A stretch of DNA of 64,000 bases from Gracilibacillus salitolerans (GTDB lineage: Bacteria > Bacillota > Bacilli > Bacillales > Amphibacillaceae), in NCBI RefSeq assembly GCF_009650095.1, contig NZ_CP045915.1:310001-374000 (forward strand), given 5' to 3'. The translations under genes were made by a program, and so were the position numbers. The notes under the pieces were generated by a model, which was not told the DNA's origin, did no database searches, and saw only the letters and a list, made by a program, of their open reading frames with translations. Shown piece after piece: positions 42,953 through 52,533 of this stretch. Each line of letters begins with the position of its first letter. Within the stretch, counting starts at the first letter, position 1.

Positions 42953-43659
42953 TTGATTTAATGAAATTCGAAATCAAAAGAAACAAAATTCGTACTTTTG
43001 TCCTTGCTAGTATCTTTATATCGATTGCAATGATGGGGTTTATTTATCTATTTGCATATGCTCCGCAACTTGAACCGAATGATCCTGACTTATTGCTTTT
43101 CTCTAGTTATAATAATATTGTGACGTTATACGGAGCTGTTAGCATGACCGCTTTTTGTACTCTTGCTTCTGTTATGTATTCACGTTTTATAATCGATGAA
43201 TACACAGGGGACCGCTTAATATTACTTTTCTCTTATCCTCTCAATCGAAAAAAGATATTACTAGTCAAGTTTAGTGTTGTTATTATATTCATCTTTCTCT
43301 CCATAGTAATATGTAATCTCATCGTATTTTCAATATTTGGCATCACTGAATTAATTCACCCCTTGGTAGAAGAGACGATAACAATTAAATATATAGTAGA
43401 TACCGGTATAACAACGGCTATTATGGCTGTTTTAGCGGCATCGATAAGTATCATAGCGACTGGAGTAGGATTCATAAAAAAATCAATACCGGCTACTATT
43501 ATATCTGCTATTATTTTGTCATCTTTGTTCTGTAATATTGTTGCTGGTTCACTAGAAAATCAATCTTTAATGATTATACCGGTTGTCATTGCAGCAATTG
43601 TTGGAACAATCGTAATAATCATGCTTATGCAAAAAGTTGACCAGATGGAGGTGGAATAA
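42949..43659 (+). CDS. ABC-2 type permease of the TetR-controlled exporter
   Basis: Membrane protein of 236 residues with six helices (first at about 13-35, IRTFVLASIFISIAMMGFIY). The cytoplasmic loop DRLILLFSYPLNRKKILLVK is typical of ABC-2 permeases. Overlaps the ATPase gene by 4 bp. Cargo unknown. Confidence 0.88.
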   Translation: MIDLMKFEIKRNKIRTFVLASIFISIAMMGFIYLFAYAPQLEPNDPDLLLFSSYNNIVTLYGAVSMTAFCTLASVMYSRFIIDEYTGDRLILLFSYPLNRKKILLVKFSVVIIFIFLSIVICNLIVFSIFGITELIHPLVEETITIKYIVDTGITTAIMAVLAASISIIATGVGFIKKSIPATIISAIILSSLFCNIVAGSLENQSLMIIPVVIAAIVGTIVIIMLMQKVDQMEVE

Positions 43660-43660
43660 T

Positions 43661-43888
43661 GTGGAACAAGGAATAGAGAGCGGCATTGATCATGCTCTGG
43701 AAAATATAAGTACCCAACTGTATATATTAAGTGTTGTTGCAGGAGTCATTCTTTTCATTATAGGACTGTATTTAATATTTCGAAATTCAGAAAACAAGAA
43801 ACAAAAAACGAAGATGATTGGACTAATAAGCCTTGGAATAGGAATTCTAGCATTTTTTAGTGGGATTTTTCAAATAATCATTCAGTGA
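43661..43888 (+). CDS. Small two-helix membrane protein
   Basis: A 75-residue protein with two helices (about 22-43 and 53-73), the last gene of the exporter operon. GTG start at 43661 with GGAGGTG 7 nt upstream, directly behind the permease stop. Possibly an accessory subunit; not recognised. Confidence 0.7.
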   Translation: MEQGIESGIDHALENISTQLYILSVVAGVILFIIGLYLIFRNSENKKQKTKMIGLISLGIGILAFFSGIFQIIIQ

Positions 43889-43980
43889 ACTCCAAATGTA
43901 AAAGAGGTGTTTTAGGATCCCGTGAAATTACTGATTTATTTAGTTGTTTAAGGAGTGAAAAATGCCAAGATACTACAAAT

Positions 43981-44030
43981 AAGGCTATACCAATGAATAT
44001 TTTGCAACTTTTCATCGGTATAGCCTCTTT
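43981..44030. terminator. Bidirectional terminator
   Basis: AAGGCTATACC(A)ATGAA and TTCAT(C)GGTATAGCCT arms about 13 nt apart, followed by CTTTAATT; lies between the exporter operon and the convergent SDR gene. Confidence 0.8.
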
Positions 44031-44032
44031 AA

Positions 44033-44788
44033 TTAACCTCTAATAAATCCGCCTTCAGAATTGATAATTTGCCCCGTTATCCATTCAGCCTCTTCACTTG
44101 CTAGAAATCTGATGACACGTGCCACATCTTCTGGTGTACCGATTCGTCCCCTTGGAAACTTAGGTAAAAGTGAATTTCTTATTTCATCCGTCATCCAAGT
44201 TGAATCAGTTGGCCCTGGGTTTACGGCGTTAACCGTGATTCCTAATGGGGCAAGTTCTTGTGACAATGATCTGGTAAAGCTTGAAATGGCCCCTTTAGTT
44301 GCTATATACGCCAACTCTCCAGTCATAGGGCCAAGATCTTGCCCAGAGGTCATATTTATTATTCTCCCTGTACTTAAGTTTGATTTTTCAAAAAGACGAG
44401 CAAATTGGACACAAAGGAGAAAGGTTGATCTCATATTAACTACATAATGATCGTCAAGTGTTTTGGCATCTAACTGTAAATAGCCATCTCTTGTCGAATG
44501 GGCTGCATTGTTAACCAATATCGATGGTAAACTAAGCTTATCAGTAACCGTATCGATTAATTCAAAGGCAGCATTTGCATAAGATAGATCTATTTTCAAG
44601 TTTTCGCAACGAACTCCCATTTTCCTGATCTCTTGTTGAAACTTTTCTATCCAATCAGCATTTGACTTCCAATGCGTAAAGAAAATATCAATACCTTCTG
44701 AAGCTAGCTTTCGACAAATAGCTGTCCCTACATCCTTACCGCTACTGGCTCCTGTAATTAGTGCAACTTTATTTTGAAACTGACTCAC
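44033..44788 (-). CDS. Short-chain dehydrogenase/reductase (FabG-like)
   Basis: NAD(P)-dependent oxidoreductase of 251 residues: cofactor loop TGASSGKDVG, NNAAHS (NNAG-like), catalytic Ser in NMTSGQD and YIATK, and PGPTDSTWM. Variation in the glycine loop (SSGKDVGTAI) resembles SDRs annotated as 3-oxoacyl-ACP reductase; substrate unknown. GTG start with GGGGG upstream. Single gene. Confidence 0.88.
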   Translation of the reverse strand: MSQFQNKVALITGASSGKDVGTAICRKLASEGIDIFFTHWKSNADWIEKFQQEIRKMGVRCENLKIDLSYANAAFELIDTVTDKLSLPSILVNNAAHSTRDGYLQLDAKTLDDHYVVNMRSTFLLCVQFARLFEKSNLSTGRIINMTSGQDLGPMTGELAYIATKGAISSFTRSLSQELAPLGITVNAVNPGPTDSTWMTDEIRNSLLPKFPRGRIGTPEDVARVIRFLASEEAEWITGQIINSEGGFIRG

Positions 44789-45096
44789 TTTATTTACCCC
44801 CGTTTTTTAGGGATACTCGCTAAGGGGTAATAGAGATGTAACAGTCTCATATAACAAAAACAGAACCACGTAGGATCTGCTTAGTCAATGGATATTTATA
44901 CCTCCACACCGCGCATCCCTGTAATGAATAGCATTCAAACAAATAGACATACTTATCCCTTAAACATTCTGGATAAGAAGCTATTTATTTTGATGAATTA
45001 TTCATTACAGAATTGGACACATGTAGAAGAATTCCCCTTTCGATACATCTCTATCTTTATCTTACTTAATTTGTTGGTAAAAAACAATTAGAAATC
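44789..45096. other. Intergenic region
   Basis: About 310 bp upstream of the SDR. It holds a 67-codon plus-strand frame (44888-45091) without a ribosome site or family match, which I do not call. No terminator is obvious for the oligogalacturonate lyase gene that ends here. Confidence 0.35.
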
Positions 45097-46245
45097 TTAA
45101 TTCTTTGTGTGAAAATCCGGTAAACTCTCAAAATTCTCCGGCAAATCAACTAAATACAAATTTCCGTAGCCATTTTTATCACTTGTAAACAATAATTTCG
45201 TGCCATCCGGGCTAAATCGAGGGTGGGCATGTACTTTTTGCACATGGAAACTGCAACGATGTTCACATAATATTTTTGGGTTAGAAAACGTACCATCAAC
45301 CTGTTCCCAGACAATTAACTTATCAAGCGGGGCTCTTCCATCTATTACAACCTTTGAAAAACCATGAGAATGTGCATGCCAATTGCGGAATGTAAACTCT
45401 ACCTCTTCCATATTCTTATTGTCGTAGCGGATCTTCCCGAAAAAAGCTGTTCCATCCGCTCGAAAACCATGATATCCAATATTTTCTCCATCTGGATACC
45501 AGTACTCGTGTCCAACCATCTCATAAGACTCTTTTCTCTCGCGAATTTTCCATGTTTCACTGGTATTCAAATCAAGTCCCCATATACGATGGTCGACAAG
45601 CTGCCATGGTCCTTCATGACAGAATGTGATCAGGTTTTTATGTTTAGGTGACGTGTTGATGTGGGTGATAAAGTTATGCTCCTCGAATACTATGGTTGAC
45701 TGACCATCTTCAATGGCTATTTTAAGAATTTGAGAGTATGGTTTTGCCTCCATTAATTCACGGTGCCCCACGTAGCCATTCTTTAAATCTATTGCGAATT
45801 TTTCTTTACAATCCTCATGTAAGCATGTAATAATATATTTGCCATCCGCAGTACAGTTAATATTGCCTCCAACAAGCGATTTATCTCCTTCAAAGATCAC
45901 TCTTTCTTTCAATGTTATTAAATCAATTTCGATAATTTGGTATTCTTTTCTGAAGTAAGCGATTTGTTCATTCGGATGTAAGCAAGCGGATAAACTCCCA
46001 TATGTCGTATCATGATCAGTCAATTGTACAATTTCTCCGGTGGAAACATTCATACTAAATAGATTGGTTTTATTCTCCCTATCTGAACAAAACAGTATCT
46101 TATTGCCATTATCATACCAACCGTTTTCTGTAAAATATAAATGATGACTGTGTCCCGTATAATCTGTTAGTTGAGTAATGGTCAATCCTGAAAATCGATC
46201 TTTGTATGTTTTTCGTTCTGCCGGCCATACTGTACTTTTGGACAT
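45097..46245 (-). CDS. ogl: Oligogalacturonate lyase (PL22)
   Basis: Cytoplasmic seven-bladed beta-propeller of 382 residues that cleaves short pectin fragments, mainly digalacturonate, by beta-elimination. Recognised from ITQLTDYTGHSHHLYFTENG, ILFCSDRENKTNLF, the HEGPWQLVDHRIWGLDL block, the EYWYPDGENIGYHG segment and the metal-binding HxH near VQKVHAHPRFSPDG. Length is standard. ATG with AAAGGG upstream. No pectate uptake or KdgR genes lie beside it, so it is an orphan here. Confidence 0.92.
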   Translation of the reverse strand: MSKSTVWPAERKTYKDRFSGLTITQLTDYTGHSHHLYFTENGWYDNGNKILFCSDRENKTNLFSMNVSTGEIVQLTDHDTTYGSLSACLHPNEQIAYFRKEYQIIEIDLITLKERVIFEGDKSLVGGNINCTADGKYIITCLHEDCKEKFAIDLKNGYVGHRELMEAKPYSQILKIAIEDGQSTIVFEEHNFITHINTSPKHKNLITFCHEGPWQLVDHRIWGLDLNTSETWKIRERKESYEMVGHEYWYPDGENIGYHGFRADGTAFFGKIRYDNKNMEEVEFTFRNWHAHSHGFSKVVIDGRAPLDKLIVWEQVDGTFSNPKILCEHRCSFHVQKVHAHPRFSPDGTKLLFTSDKNGYGNLYLVDLPENFESLPDFHTKN

Positions 46246-46522
46246 AGAATTCCAACCCTTTCTTTATTAGAAAATTTGCTACCATAGATTCCCTACCTAA
46301 ATGTAATCGTATTCATTTGATTGTTCAAAAAGAAGTATTTGTCATAACTTCATTGTAAGCTATCCTTTTGTTTTACTCAAAGTATATAATAAATAAATGA
46401 TGAGTTTCTGATTATACCTTCCTTCACAGGTCACTCCAATTATTGGTATTATGTAAGAAAGTAACAGTGTTTTATCGTATTATAAGGGGTGGAATTCTTT
46501 TATCTGTAATGGAGGGAGTAAA

Positions 46523-47239
46523 TTGAACAGAATAGAATTAATTCGCAATGAAGAAAAGAAGTACCATGACTATTGCTATGATAATTATAAATTATTTGAA
46601 AAGGGCTTCTGGTTATATAAACCTGTTAAGACAGTAATGGAGTCAATAGCATCACTTGAAGGTAAAGGACATCTTAATGTTTTGGATTTAGGTGCAGGTG
46701 TAGGAAGAAATAGTATTCCAATTGCTGAAAAAATCAAAGGCAAAGGTGGGAAAGTTGTCTGTGTTGATTTACTAGATTCGGCAATAGAGAAATTAATAGA
46801 ATACAGTAAGAAATTTGATGTGGAAGATATTATTGAAATAGAAAAAGCTGATATAGGCAAGTATTCCATAAAAGAAGATGAATATGATTTGATTGTTGCG
46901 GTATCAAGCTTAGAGCATGTTAGTGCTGAGAATATCCTAGATAGCGTTCTTAATCAGATGGCTCAAGGCACTAAAAAAGGTGGTATAAATTGCATTATCA
47001 TCAATTCCGAGGTAGAAGAGATTGAAATTGAATCCAATAAGCAACTTGATGCATTTATGGAGATCAATCTTACAACAGACCAAATGATCGATAAGTTAAA
47101 AAACAATTATAAGGGGTGGGAGGTCGTCAAACAGTTAGTAAGACCATTGGAATATCAGATTGTACGTAATGAGAACCCCGTTTTATTAAAATCGAAAGCA
47201 ATCACATTTGTGGTACAGAAAAATAGTAAGGAATTTTAA
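46523..47239 (+). CDS. Class I SAM-dependent methyltransferase
   Basis: A 238-residue enzyme: motif I VLDLGAGVGRNS (about 54-65), acidic loop VVCVDLLD, ADIGKYSI and LIVAVSSLEHVS. The substrate is unknown. TTG start with GGAGGGAG 6 nt upstream. It may be co-transcribed with the broken small gene and the kinase-like gene that follow. Confidence 0.88.
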   Translation: MNRIELIRNEEKKYHDYCYDNYKLFEKGFWLYKPVKTVMESIASLEGKGHLNVLDLGAGVGRNSIPIAEKIKGKGGKVVCVDLLDSAIEKLIEYSKKFDVEDIIEIEKADIGKYSIKEDEYDLIVAVSSLEHVSAENILDSVLNQMAQGTKKGGINCIIINSEVEEIEIESNKQLDAFMEINLTTDQMIDKLKNNYKGWEVVKQLVRPLEYQIVRNENPVLLKSKAITFVVQKNSKEF

Positions 47240-47263
47240 CATTTTAAATTTTGAGGTGTATAC

Positions 47264-47415
47264 ATGAATAGCAAAGATTATGAAATTGAGAGTGTAATCA
47301 AGACTTATTGCCATCTGCTGCTAAAATGATATTTGAACATGCGAAACTTCCTGGGATAAGTGTAGAATCTATTCAAAATAGGTTAGCAAAAAGTTATTCT
47401 CAAAGATTGTATTAA
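47264..47415 (+). pseudogene. Small frameshifted gene of unknown function
   Basis: TTGAGGTG precedes an ATG giving MNSKDYEIESVIK; a slip near 47305 leads to a stop, while the next frame runs DLLPSAAKMIFEHAKLPGIS, then SIQNRLAKSYSQRLY to 47413-47415. One base corrected gives about 50 residues. Not recognised. Confidence 0.5.
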
Positions 47416-47447
47416 TCAAGACTTATAGCCAGTAATGGGAGGACGTT

Positions 47448-48392
47448 ATGGATAGGATAAAACAGGTTTTGAAGTATTATTACAACATAGAGGTAACAAA
47501 TATACAGTCACAACAGGGTGGTTGGGCATCACTGGCCTATAAAGTATCCAATGAGAAACATAGCTATTTCCTAAAGGTATACGAAAAAAGCCGAGCATCT
47601 ACACCGAAATTGACAGAACGTATAGACGCATATGTTCCGATAATAAATTGGCTTTATCGTAACAGTGATCTGAAAGAGAGTATTTCCGTACTGTTATTAA
47701 CTACAGAAGGAAATTATAAATGTGAAGATGACGAGGGGGTTTACTTGCTATATGACTTTATAGAAGGAACGACAATAGGAGATCGGGTGTTAACAGAGAA
47801 GCAGATTCAACAACTATCTGAAATTATTGCCCACCTTCATTTATATGGCGAGGAAATCTCAGTAAAAACAGAATCTATTAAAGAAGACTTTTCTGTCCCG
47901 TTTTTAGAATTTTTTAAAGAGATTTTAAATAGTAATAATGAACATATGGCAATTGATATCCGAGAGATAGTGAGTTGTTATAAGACTCAAATAAATAGAC
48001 TCGTTCGTATAGTAGAAAAACTGGCAGAATCTTTGCAACTTAGTGATCTCAGAATGGCTCTATGTCACACTGATCTTCATTATTGGAATCTGATGGAATC
48101 TCAGGACAAATTAATCATAATAGACTGGGAAGGATTAAAACTAGCACCAGTCGAAGCAGATTTAATGTTTTTGATGGATAAGCCATACTTTAATACTTTT
48201 TTAAAAATCTATCAGGATACACATGAAAATTTTGAGCTCAATCATGAAGCTTTACATTTTTATCAGGGAAGAAGAAAGCTGGAAGACATAGGAGAATTCC
48301 TTGAGCAACTTATATTTGATTCGTTATCTGAACAGGAAAGAATGAATACTATAGATTATTTGGATGAAGAGTTAAGGTCCATAAGCCTATGA
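47448..48392 (+). CDS. Phosphotransferase of the APH/choline kinase fold
   Basis: A 314-residue kinase-fold protein. N-lobe with YFLKVYEK (Lys), hinge VYLLYDFIEGTTIG, catalytic loop CHTDLHYWNLM (HxDxxxxN) and metal-binding IIDWEGLKLAP. The layout recalls spectinomycin phosphotransferase-like APH enzymes, but sugar or choline kinases share it. ATG with GGGAGG upstream. Resistance cannot be claimed from sequence. Confidence 0.83.
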   Translation: MDRIKQVLKYYYNIEVTNIQSQQGGWASLAYKVSNEKHSYFLKVYEKSRASTPKLTERIDAYVPIINWLYRNSDLKESISVLLLTTEGNYKCEDDEGVYLLYDFIEGTTIGDRVLTEKQIQQLSEIIAHLHLYGEEISVKTESIKEDFSVPFLEFFKEILNSNNEHMAIDIREIVSCYKTQINRLVRIVEKLAESLQLSDLRMALCHTDLHYWNLMESQDKLIIIDWEGLKLAPVEADLMFLMDKPYFNTFLKIYQDTHENFELNHEALHFYQGRRKLEDIGEFLEQLIFDSLSEQERMNTIDYLDEELRSISL

Positions 48393-48433
48393 ATTAACTT
48401 ACTATTTGCTAAAACGGAGAGGAGTACCTTCCA

Positions 48434-48880
48434 TTGAAAAGGAATTATTGGTCCATAGTTATGGGGATGGTCTGGACAGTTCTTTTTGCTGGTATGAGCT
48501 TTTATTGGGCAATGGGTGGCTTACTTGGTGTTAGATCACTAGGAGGTTCCATATATGAGATGTCGTTAAACCCTGAGCCTTCGTTTATTGTTATAATATG
48601 GCTAACCGGTGTATTTAAACTATTTGGTTTTGTTTTATTGCTGATGGTTCTAATTAAATGGCATAATATCACAATAACTAAAATCCTGTACTACTTAACC
48701 AAAATAGCTGGAGTAGCCTTATTTCTCTATGGCTTACTAAATTTTATCACGATTACATTAAGCGCGTTTGATGTTCTAGATTTCGACTTGGATTCATATG
48801 CAACTTTCTGGAGGTTAGTTTTTTGGGAACCTTTTTGGATGCTTGGAGGAATTTTTTACTTTTTTTCAGTTAGAAAATGA
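48434..48880 (+). CDS. DUF3995-like membrane protein
   Basis: A 148-residue protein with four helices and the N-terminal W-A-x-G-G pattern (FYWAMGGLLGVRSLGG) of DUF3995. Function unknown. TTG start with AGAGGAG 10 nt upstream; 41 bp after the kinase-like gene. Confidence 0.75.
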   Translation: MKRNYWSIVMGMVWTVLFAGMSFYWAMGGLLGVRSLGGSIYEMSLNPEPSFIVIIWLTGVFKLFGFVLLLMVLIKWHNITITKILYYLTKIAGVALFLYGLLNFITITLSAFDVLDFDLDSYATFWRLVFWEPFWMLGGIFYFFSVRK

Positions 48881-48933
48881 TAAGGTTCCCTTCCACTAAG
48901 CAGGTTGTTCAAGGTAATGCTATTGACGCCTTT

Positions 48934-49491
48934 CTATAATTTAAACTTCTTCTTTATCATACTTGCGACTTCTTCCGCGCTTAGTTCAGTATTATTGATT
49001 CTTATATAGTTTTTCCGGGTGATTTCTCCGGGATCAGAATTCAACCGATAGGCGTCTAAGGAACTTAGTAGCTCTTCTTCAGATTGTTTAATATTTCTTT
49101 TCGTTGGCTTCTGTTCAAGTCTGTTAGGGGTTTTGTTACGAATTACCCTCTGATCCAGATCAGCTTCTAATTCAACGAAGTATATTTCAGCATCTTCAGA
49201 TTCAAATATCTTGCAGATGTTTTCTACAAATTTCCAATCTTCATCGTCATTAAATGCCCATACATAGGTGAAAATCATTCCATAGTTATCGCTTTTCGCA
49301 AAGGAGTTCATCATTTCCCCACGAAACAAGGTGGATAATCTCCACGTCTCTGATTCGAATCCGAAAAAAGGTTCTAGCAAATCAATTGTCATATGGTTAT
49401 GTAGTAGTTTTAAGTCAGTTATTTTGGATAACTCCTGTCCAACTGTCATTTTCCCAACTGCTTGTGGTCCGAAAATTAAGACAAATTTCAT
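48934..49491 (-). CDS. P-loop NTPase / small-molecule kinase-like protein
   Basis: A 185-residue protein with Walker A GPQAVGKMTVG (8-18), an HNHM segment and an RNKTPNRLEQKPTKR lid-like region, similar to shikimate or nucleotide kinases. A Met replaces the usual Ser/Thr after GK, with Thr next. Substrate unknown. ATG; AGGAGG lies upstream. Confidence 0.8.
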   Translation of the reverse strand: MKFVLIFGPQAVGKMTVGQELSKITDLKLLHNHMTIDLLEPFFGFESETWRLSTLFRGEMMNSFAKSDNYGMIFTYVWAFNDDEDWKFVENICKIFESEDAEIYFVELEADLDQRVIRNKTPNRLEQKPTKRNIKQSEEELLSSLDAYRLNSDPGEITRKNYIRINNTELSAEEVASMIKKKFKL

Positions 49492-49545
49492 TTTTTCCTC
49501 CTCGATAAGCTCTAATTATATCCAAGTGATGGATCATTCTAATTA

Positions 49546-50160
49546 TTATATATAATCAGCAATCCGTTTCACAACTTGTTGTAAATATGCTTTTCGATGC
49601 GGAACAATATCCTCTAAACTTATGTTCCTATTAACGATGGTTCTTTCCCCGAGTTCCCTCATTTCAAAACCATTTACTCTGATTTCCTTTTTCTTATCAA
49701 AGCACAAATCATAAAAATCTTGAAACGTTGACTTAACAATCCCGGAAACCTCTTCTTGTTGTAAGTTAAACTCATCGGATTCCTTTAAGCGGTATAGAAA
49801 TACATGTGCCCATTCTCTGTCCAAAAAGCTTTTTGTTTCAATAGGGTCTTCGATAACGCCTAATGATATTAACTCATTGAAATGAACATCGATCCCTAGT
49901 TCTTCTTCTACTTCTCTAACACCATCTGCAACAGTTTCCGTTGACAATAAATGACCAGCAGCAGTTATGTCCAAAAGGTTAGGGAAATCTTTTTTGTCAT
50001 TGCTGCGTTTTTGCAAATAAATATAATCCATGTCATCATTCTGATCAACGAACCAGCACTGGAATGTTTGATGCCAATATCCGATCTTATGAACTTCATC
50101 TCTGTCAGCTACACCTATTTCAGTTTGATTCTCATCATATATTTTCAATTCTTCACTCAT
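49546..50160 (-). CDS. Nudix hydrolase
   Basis: A 204-residue hydrolase of nucleoside-diphosphate-linked substrates, similar in order to IPP isomerase-like Nudix proteins. Nudix box GHLLSTETVADGVREVEEEL at about 78-97 fits GX5EX7REUXEEXGU. I chose the ATG at 50160, with GGGAGA 7 nt upstream. The frame stays open for 91 codons upstream and could encode two hydrophobic helices, but a TGC-TATACT promoter near 50400 and lack of conservation cues make that a leader. Confidence 0.87.
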   Translation of the reverse strand: MSEELKIYDENQTEIGVADRDEVHKIGYWHQTFQCWFVDQNDDMDYIYLQKRSNDKKDFPNLLDITAAGHLLSTETVADGVREVEEELGIDVHFNELISLGVIEDPIETKSFLDREWAHVFLYRLKESDEFNLQQEEVSGIVKSTFQDFYDLCFDKKKEIRVNGFEMRELGERTIVNRNISLEDIVPHRKAYLQQVVKRIADYI

Positions 50161-50530
50161 ATGTCTATCTCCCATACTATTACTCATTTTGTCTTTGATT
50201 TTTCTCGCTATTACTGCTATCCCACAACCGCGTAAATAATTCATAAAAAAACAACAAAAAAAAACCACGTGACCAAAGTTATCTAATAACTGCATCCCAT
50301 TAACTGTCACACTATCGATAATAATAAACGTTGGTAACATTAATACAAACATAAGAATGGGTCTATACATGAAAAAACTCGCGTCATTCAGTATATATGT
50401 TAGTATAGCATAAAACAGACTAATGGTTACCATTAAATGGTTATTTATCTCTGTTTGTCGATGGAGGATCTATTGTTTAATTAAATACGTAAAATTAGGC
50501 GAAAAATAATAAACATAGGAGTGGAAAAAA

Positions 50531-51001
50531 ATGAACACAAAGGAACTTATCTTGAACCAATTTGAAGCGTGCTATAACAGGGACACTTGGTTTGTATCTT
50601 TGAAGACTGCACTAGATGGGGTTAGTGCTGAACAAGCTTCCTATAAAAGTGAAAGTTCTACACATTCCATAATGGAGATTGCACATCACTTATACTTTTA
50701 TAATTTGTTAGAATTAAATCGATTCAAAGATATAGCTGATAATGTAAGTGTCAAAGACAATAAGACAACATTTACTGATGCTCGAGAAATGAGTTGGGAG
50801 TTACTGGTGAACAAATTATTTACAACAATGAAAGATTGGATATATGAAATGAAACGATGTGACGAAGAATATATAAAAAGGTATTCAGAAAGTCTTACTT
50901 ACATAAACTTACACAATGCATATCACATTGGGCAAATTTTGCAAATTCGAAAAAATCAGGGAATATGGAATGAAAATAAGGGGATTAACTACACTATATA
51001 A
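50531..51001 (+). CDS. DinB-like metalloenzyme fold protein
   Basis: A 156-residue four-helix-bundle protein of the DinB/YfiT superfamily, with the three metal-ligand histidines plausible in EIAHHLYFYN and NLHNAYHIGQILQIRKNQ. Many use bacillithiol as co-substrate, but the reaction is unknown. ATG with AGGAG upstream. Confidence 0.8.
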   Translation: MNTKELILNQFEACYNRDTWFVSLKTALDGVSAEQASYKSESSTHSIMEIAHHLYFYNLLELNRFKDIADNVSVKDNKTTFTDAREMSWELLVNKLFTTMKDWIYEMKRCDEEYIKRYSESLTYINLHNAYHIGQILQIRKNQGIWNENKGINYTI

Positions 51002-51327
51002 ATGACTATAGTCCTGAATATTATGGTAGAGTTGTTGCTGAAATCTGCCACATTTTTTTGGAATCAGCGTGAGTCTTTTTGCTTATTTCTAGTTTCCTCC
51101 TAATTTTCGGTAAAGTTTAACAATTTTTTTAATAATTTCTCTATTTATCTATCAATTTTTTCTAATAAAAGATATAATATCCTCAAGTAGATTTAAAATA
51201 AAGTCATGTGGGTTAGTATAAAAGTCATGCTATAATTTCTCGATTAAATTATTTTATGTTAATTTTAATCGAACTTTATTTTAAATCAACACCAATAAAA
51301 CATTAAGAAAATAGGAGGATATGGAAA
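51002..51327. other. Regulatory leader of the LysM hydrolase gene, with a 15-bp inverted repeat
   Basis: GATTTAAAATAAAGT (51190-51204) and ACTTTATTTTAAATC (51273-51287) are perfect inverted repeats 68 bp apart. Between them AAGTCATG occurs twice (51201 and 51231). The stretch lies 40 bp before the TTG of the LysM gene. No other gene seen. Confidence 0.6.
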
Positions 51328-52410
51328 TTGGCAAATAAAAAAGTGGTAATGTCGGTTACTTTAGGGGCAGCAATCGCAGCTGCAATGGTAGGTGCAGATG
51401 AAGCAGAAGCGGCAACATATAAAGTCAAGAGCGGAGACTCTTTATGGAAGATTGCACAAAAATATGACACAAGTGTTCAGTCATTAATCGACATCAATAA
51501 GCTCACTTCAGATGTCATTTATCCGAATCAAGCTCTACAAACTAATAAAAACGCTACAAGTAGTAATACAAAAAATAAAAACAATGAGAGTAGCCAAACG
51601 GAAAAAACAAGTTCTACTAAAAAATATACCGTGAAAAGTGGAGACACTTTAAGCGCGATTGCATCCAAACATGATATATCACTTAGTGATCTAATGAAAT
51701 GGAATGATTTAGATACTACATTAATATATCCTGGAAATGTTTTTGTCGTTTCGAAACCTAATAATACGAGTAGCAGTTCAAAGACAGATAACACTTCCGC
51801 TTCCAATTCTAAGCCAAAAGAACAGAGTGTTGGTTCTTCTACTGTGTACGTTGTAAAATCTGGTGACACACTCTCCCACATTGGGGCAAAGCATAAAGTG
51901 ACAGTTGCTAATTTGAAGAAGTGGAATAACCTAAGCTCAGATAGAATCAATATTGGTCAAAAAATAAACATTGGGGAAGTAAAAAATACGGGATCTTCCT
52001 CGAATGATAACAGTTCCAGTAACACGTCAACCGTTGATGTAGGTTATAATGTTGACAAGCTTATTGAAGTAGCGACAAGTTTGGAAGGCACTGGTTATGC
52101 ATGGGCTGGAACAACACCAAGTGGCTTTGATTGTAGTGGATACATATATTATGTTTACAAAGAAGCTGGTATGGATATTCGTCGCCTTTCCAGTTCTGGA
52201 TACTATGATCGTTCTTATTATGTAAATAACCCTAAAGTAGGAGACCTAGTATTCTTTGAAGGGACCTATAAATCTGGTATCTCTCATATGGGGATCTATT
52301 TAGGAGATAACAAGTTTATCCATGCAGGCTCTTCTGCTGGAGTTACTATTACCAGTTTAGATAATTCCTATTGGAAGAAGCACTTCTCTAGCTTTAAACG
52401 ATTCTATTAA
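51328..52410 (+). CDS. Peptidoglycan endopeptidase with three LysM domains and NlpC/P60 (LytE/CwlS-like)
   Basis: Secreted D,L-endopeptidase of 360 residues that cuts stem peptides during wall growth or daughter-cell separation. A signal peptide (1-29) precedes LysM repeats at about 31-74, 100-142 and 174-216, joined by Ser/Asn/Lys-rich linkers. The NlpC/P60 domain (about 245-360) has Cys269 in [11 protein letters not shown], His320 in SHMGIYLG and His332 in FIHAG. TTG start with AGGAGGA 8 nt upstream. B. subtilis relatives are controlled by WalKR and SigI, but no WalR box is evident. Confidence 0.94.
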   Translation: MANKKVVMSVTLGAAIAAAMVGADEAEAATYKVKSGDSLWKIAQKYDTSVQSLIDINKLTSDVIYPNQALQTNKNATSSNTKNKNNESSQTEKTSSTKKYTVKSGDTLSAIASKHDISLSDLMKWNDLDTTLIYPGNVFVVSKPNNTSSSSKTDNTSASNSKPKEQSVGSSTVYVVKSGDTLSHIGAKHKVTVANLKKWNNLSSDRINIGQKINIGEVKNTGSSSNDNSSSNTSTVDVGYNVDKLIEVATSLEGTGYAWAGTTPSGFDCSGYIYYVYKEAGMDIRRLSSSGYYDRSYYVNNPKVGDLVFFEGTYKSGISHMGIYLGDNKFIHAGSSAGVTITSLDNSYWKKHFSSFKRFY

Positions 52411-52478
52411 GCTATAAGCAAGAGCTCTTGTTTAGTGAATCATGTTACCGATTGAAAAATTGAATAGTGATAAACGGT

Positions 52479-52530
52479 AAAAATGCAGGAATGTCACCCA
52501 TTATTCTGGGGTCAGTCCTGCATTTTTTAA
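52479..52530. terminator. Bidirectional terminator
   Basis: AAAATGCAGGA and TCCTGCATTTT arms around a 24-nt loop, with T-runs, between the LysM gene and the convergent ABC permease. Confidence 0.85.
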
Positions 52531-52533
52531 AAT

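Noticed and set aside
44888..45091. 67-codon plus-strand frame
   Set aside because: No ribosome site and no recognisable sequence; lies in the SDR/ogl gap.
50161..50433. Hydrophobic N-terminal extension of the Nudix frame
   Set aside because: A good ribosome site sits at the internal ATG (50160) and a promoter-like TATACT lies inside the extension; treated as leader.
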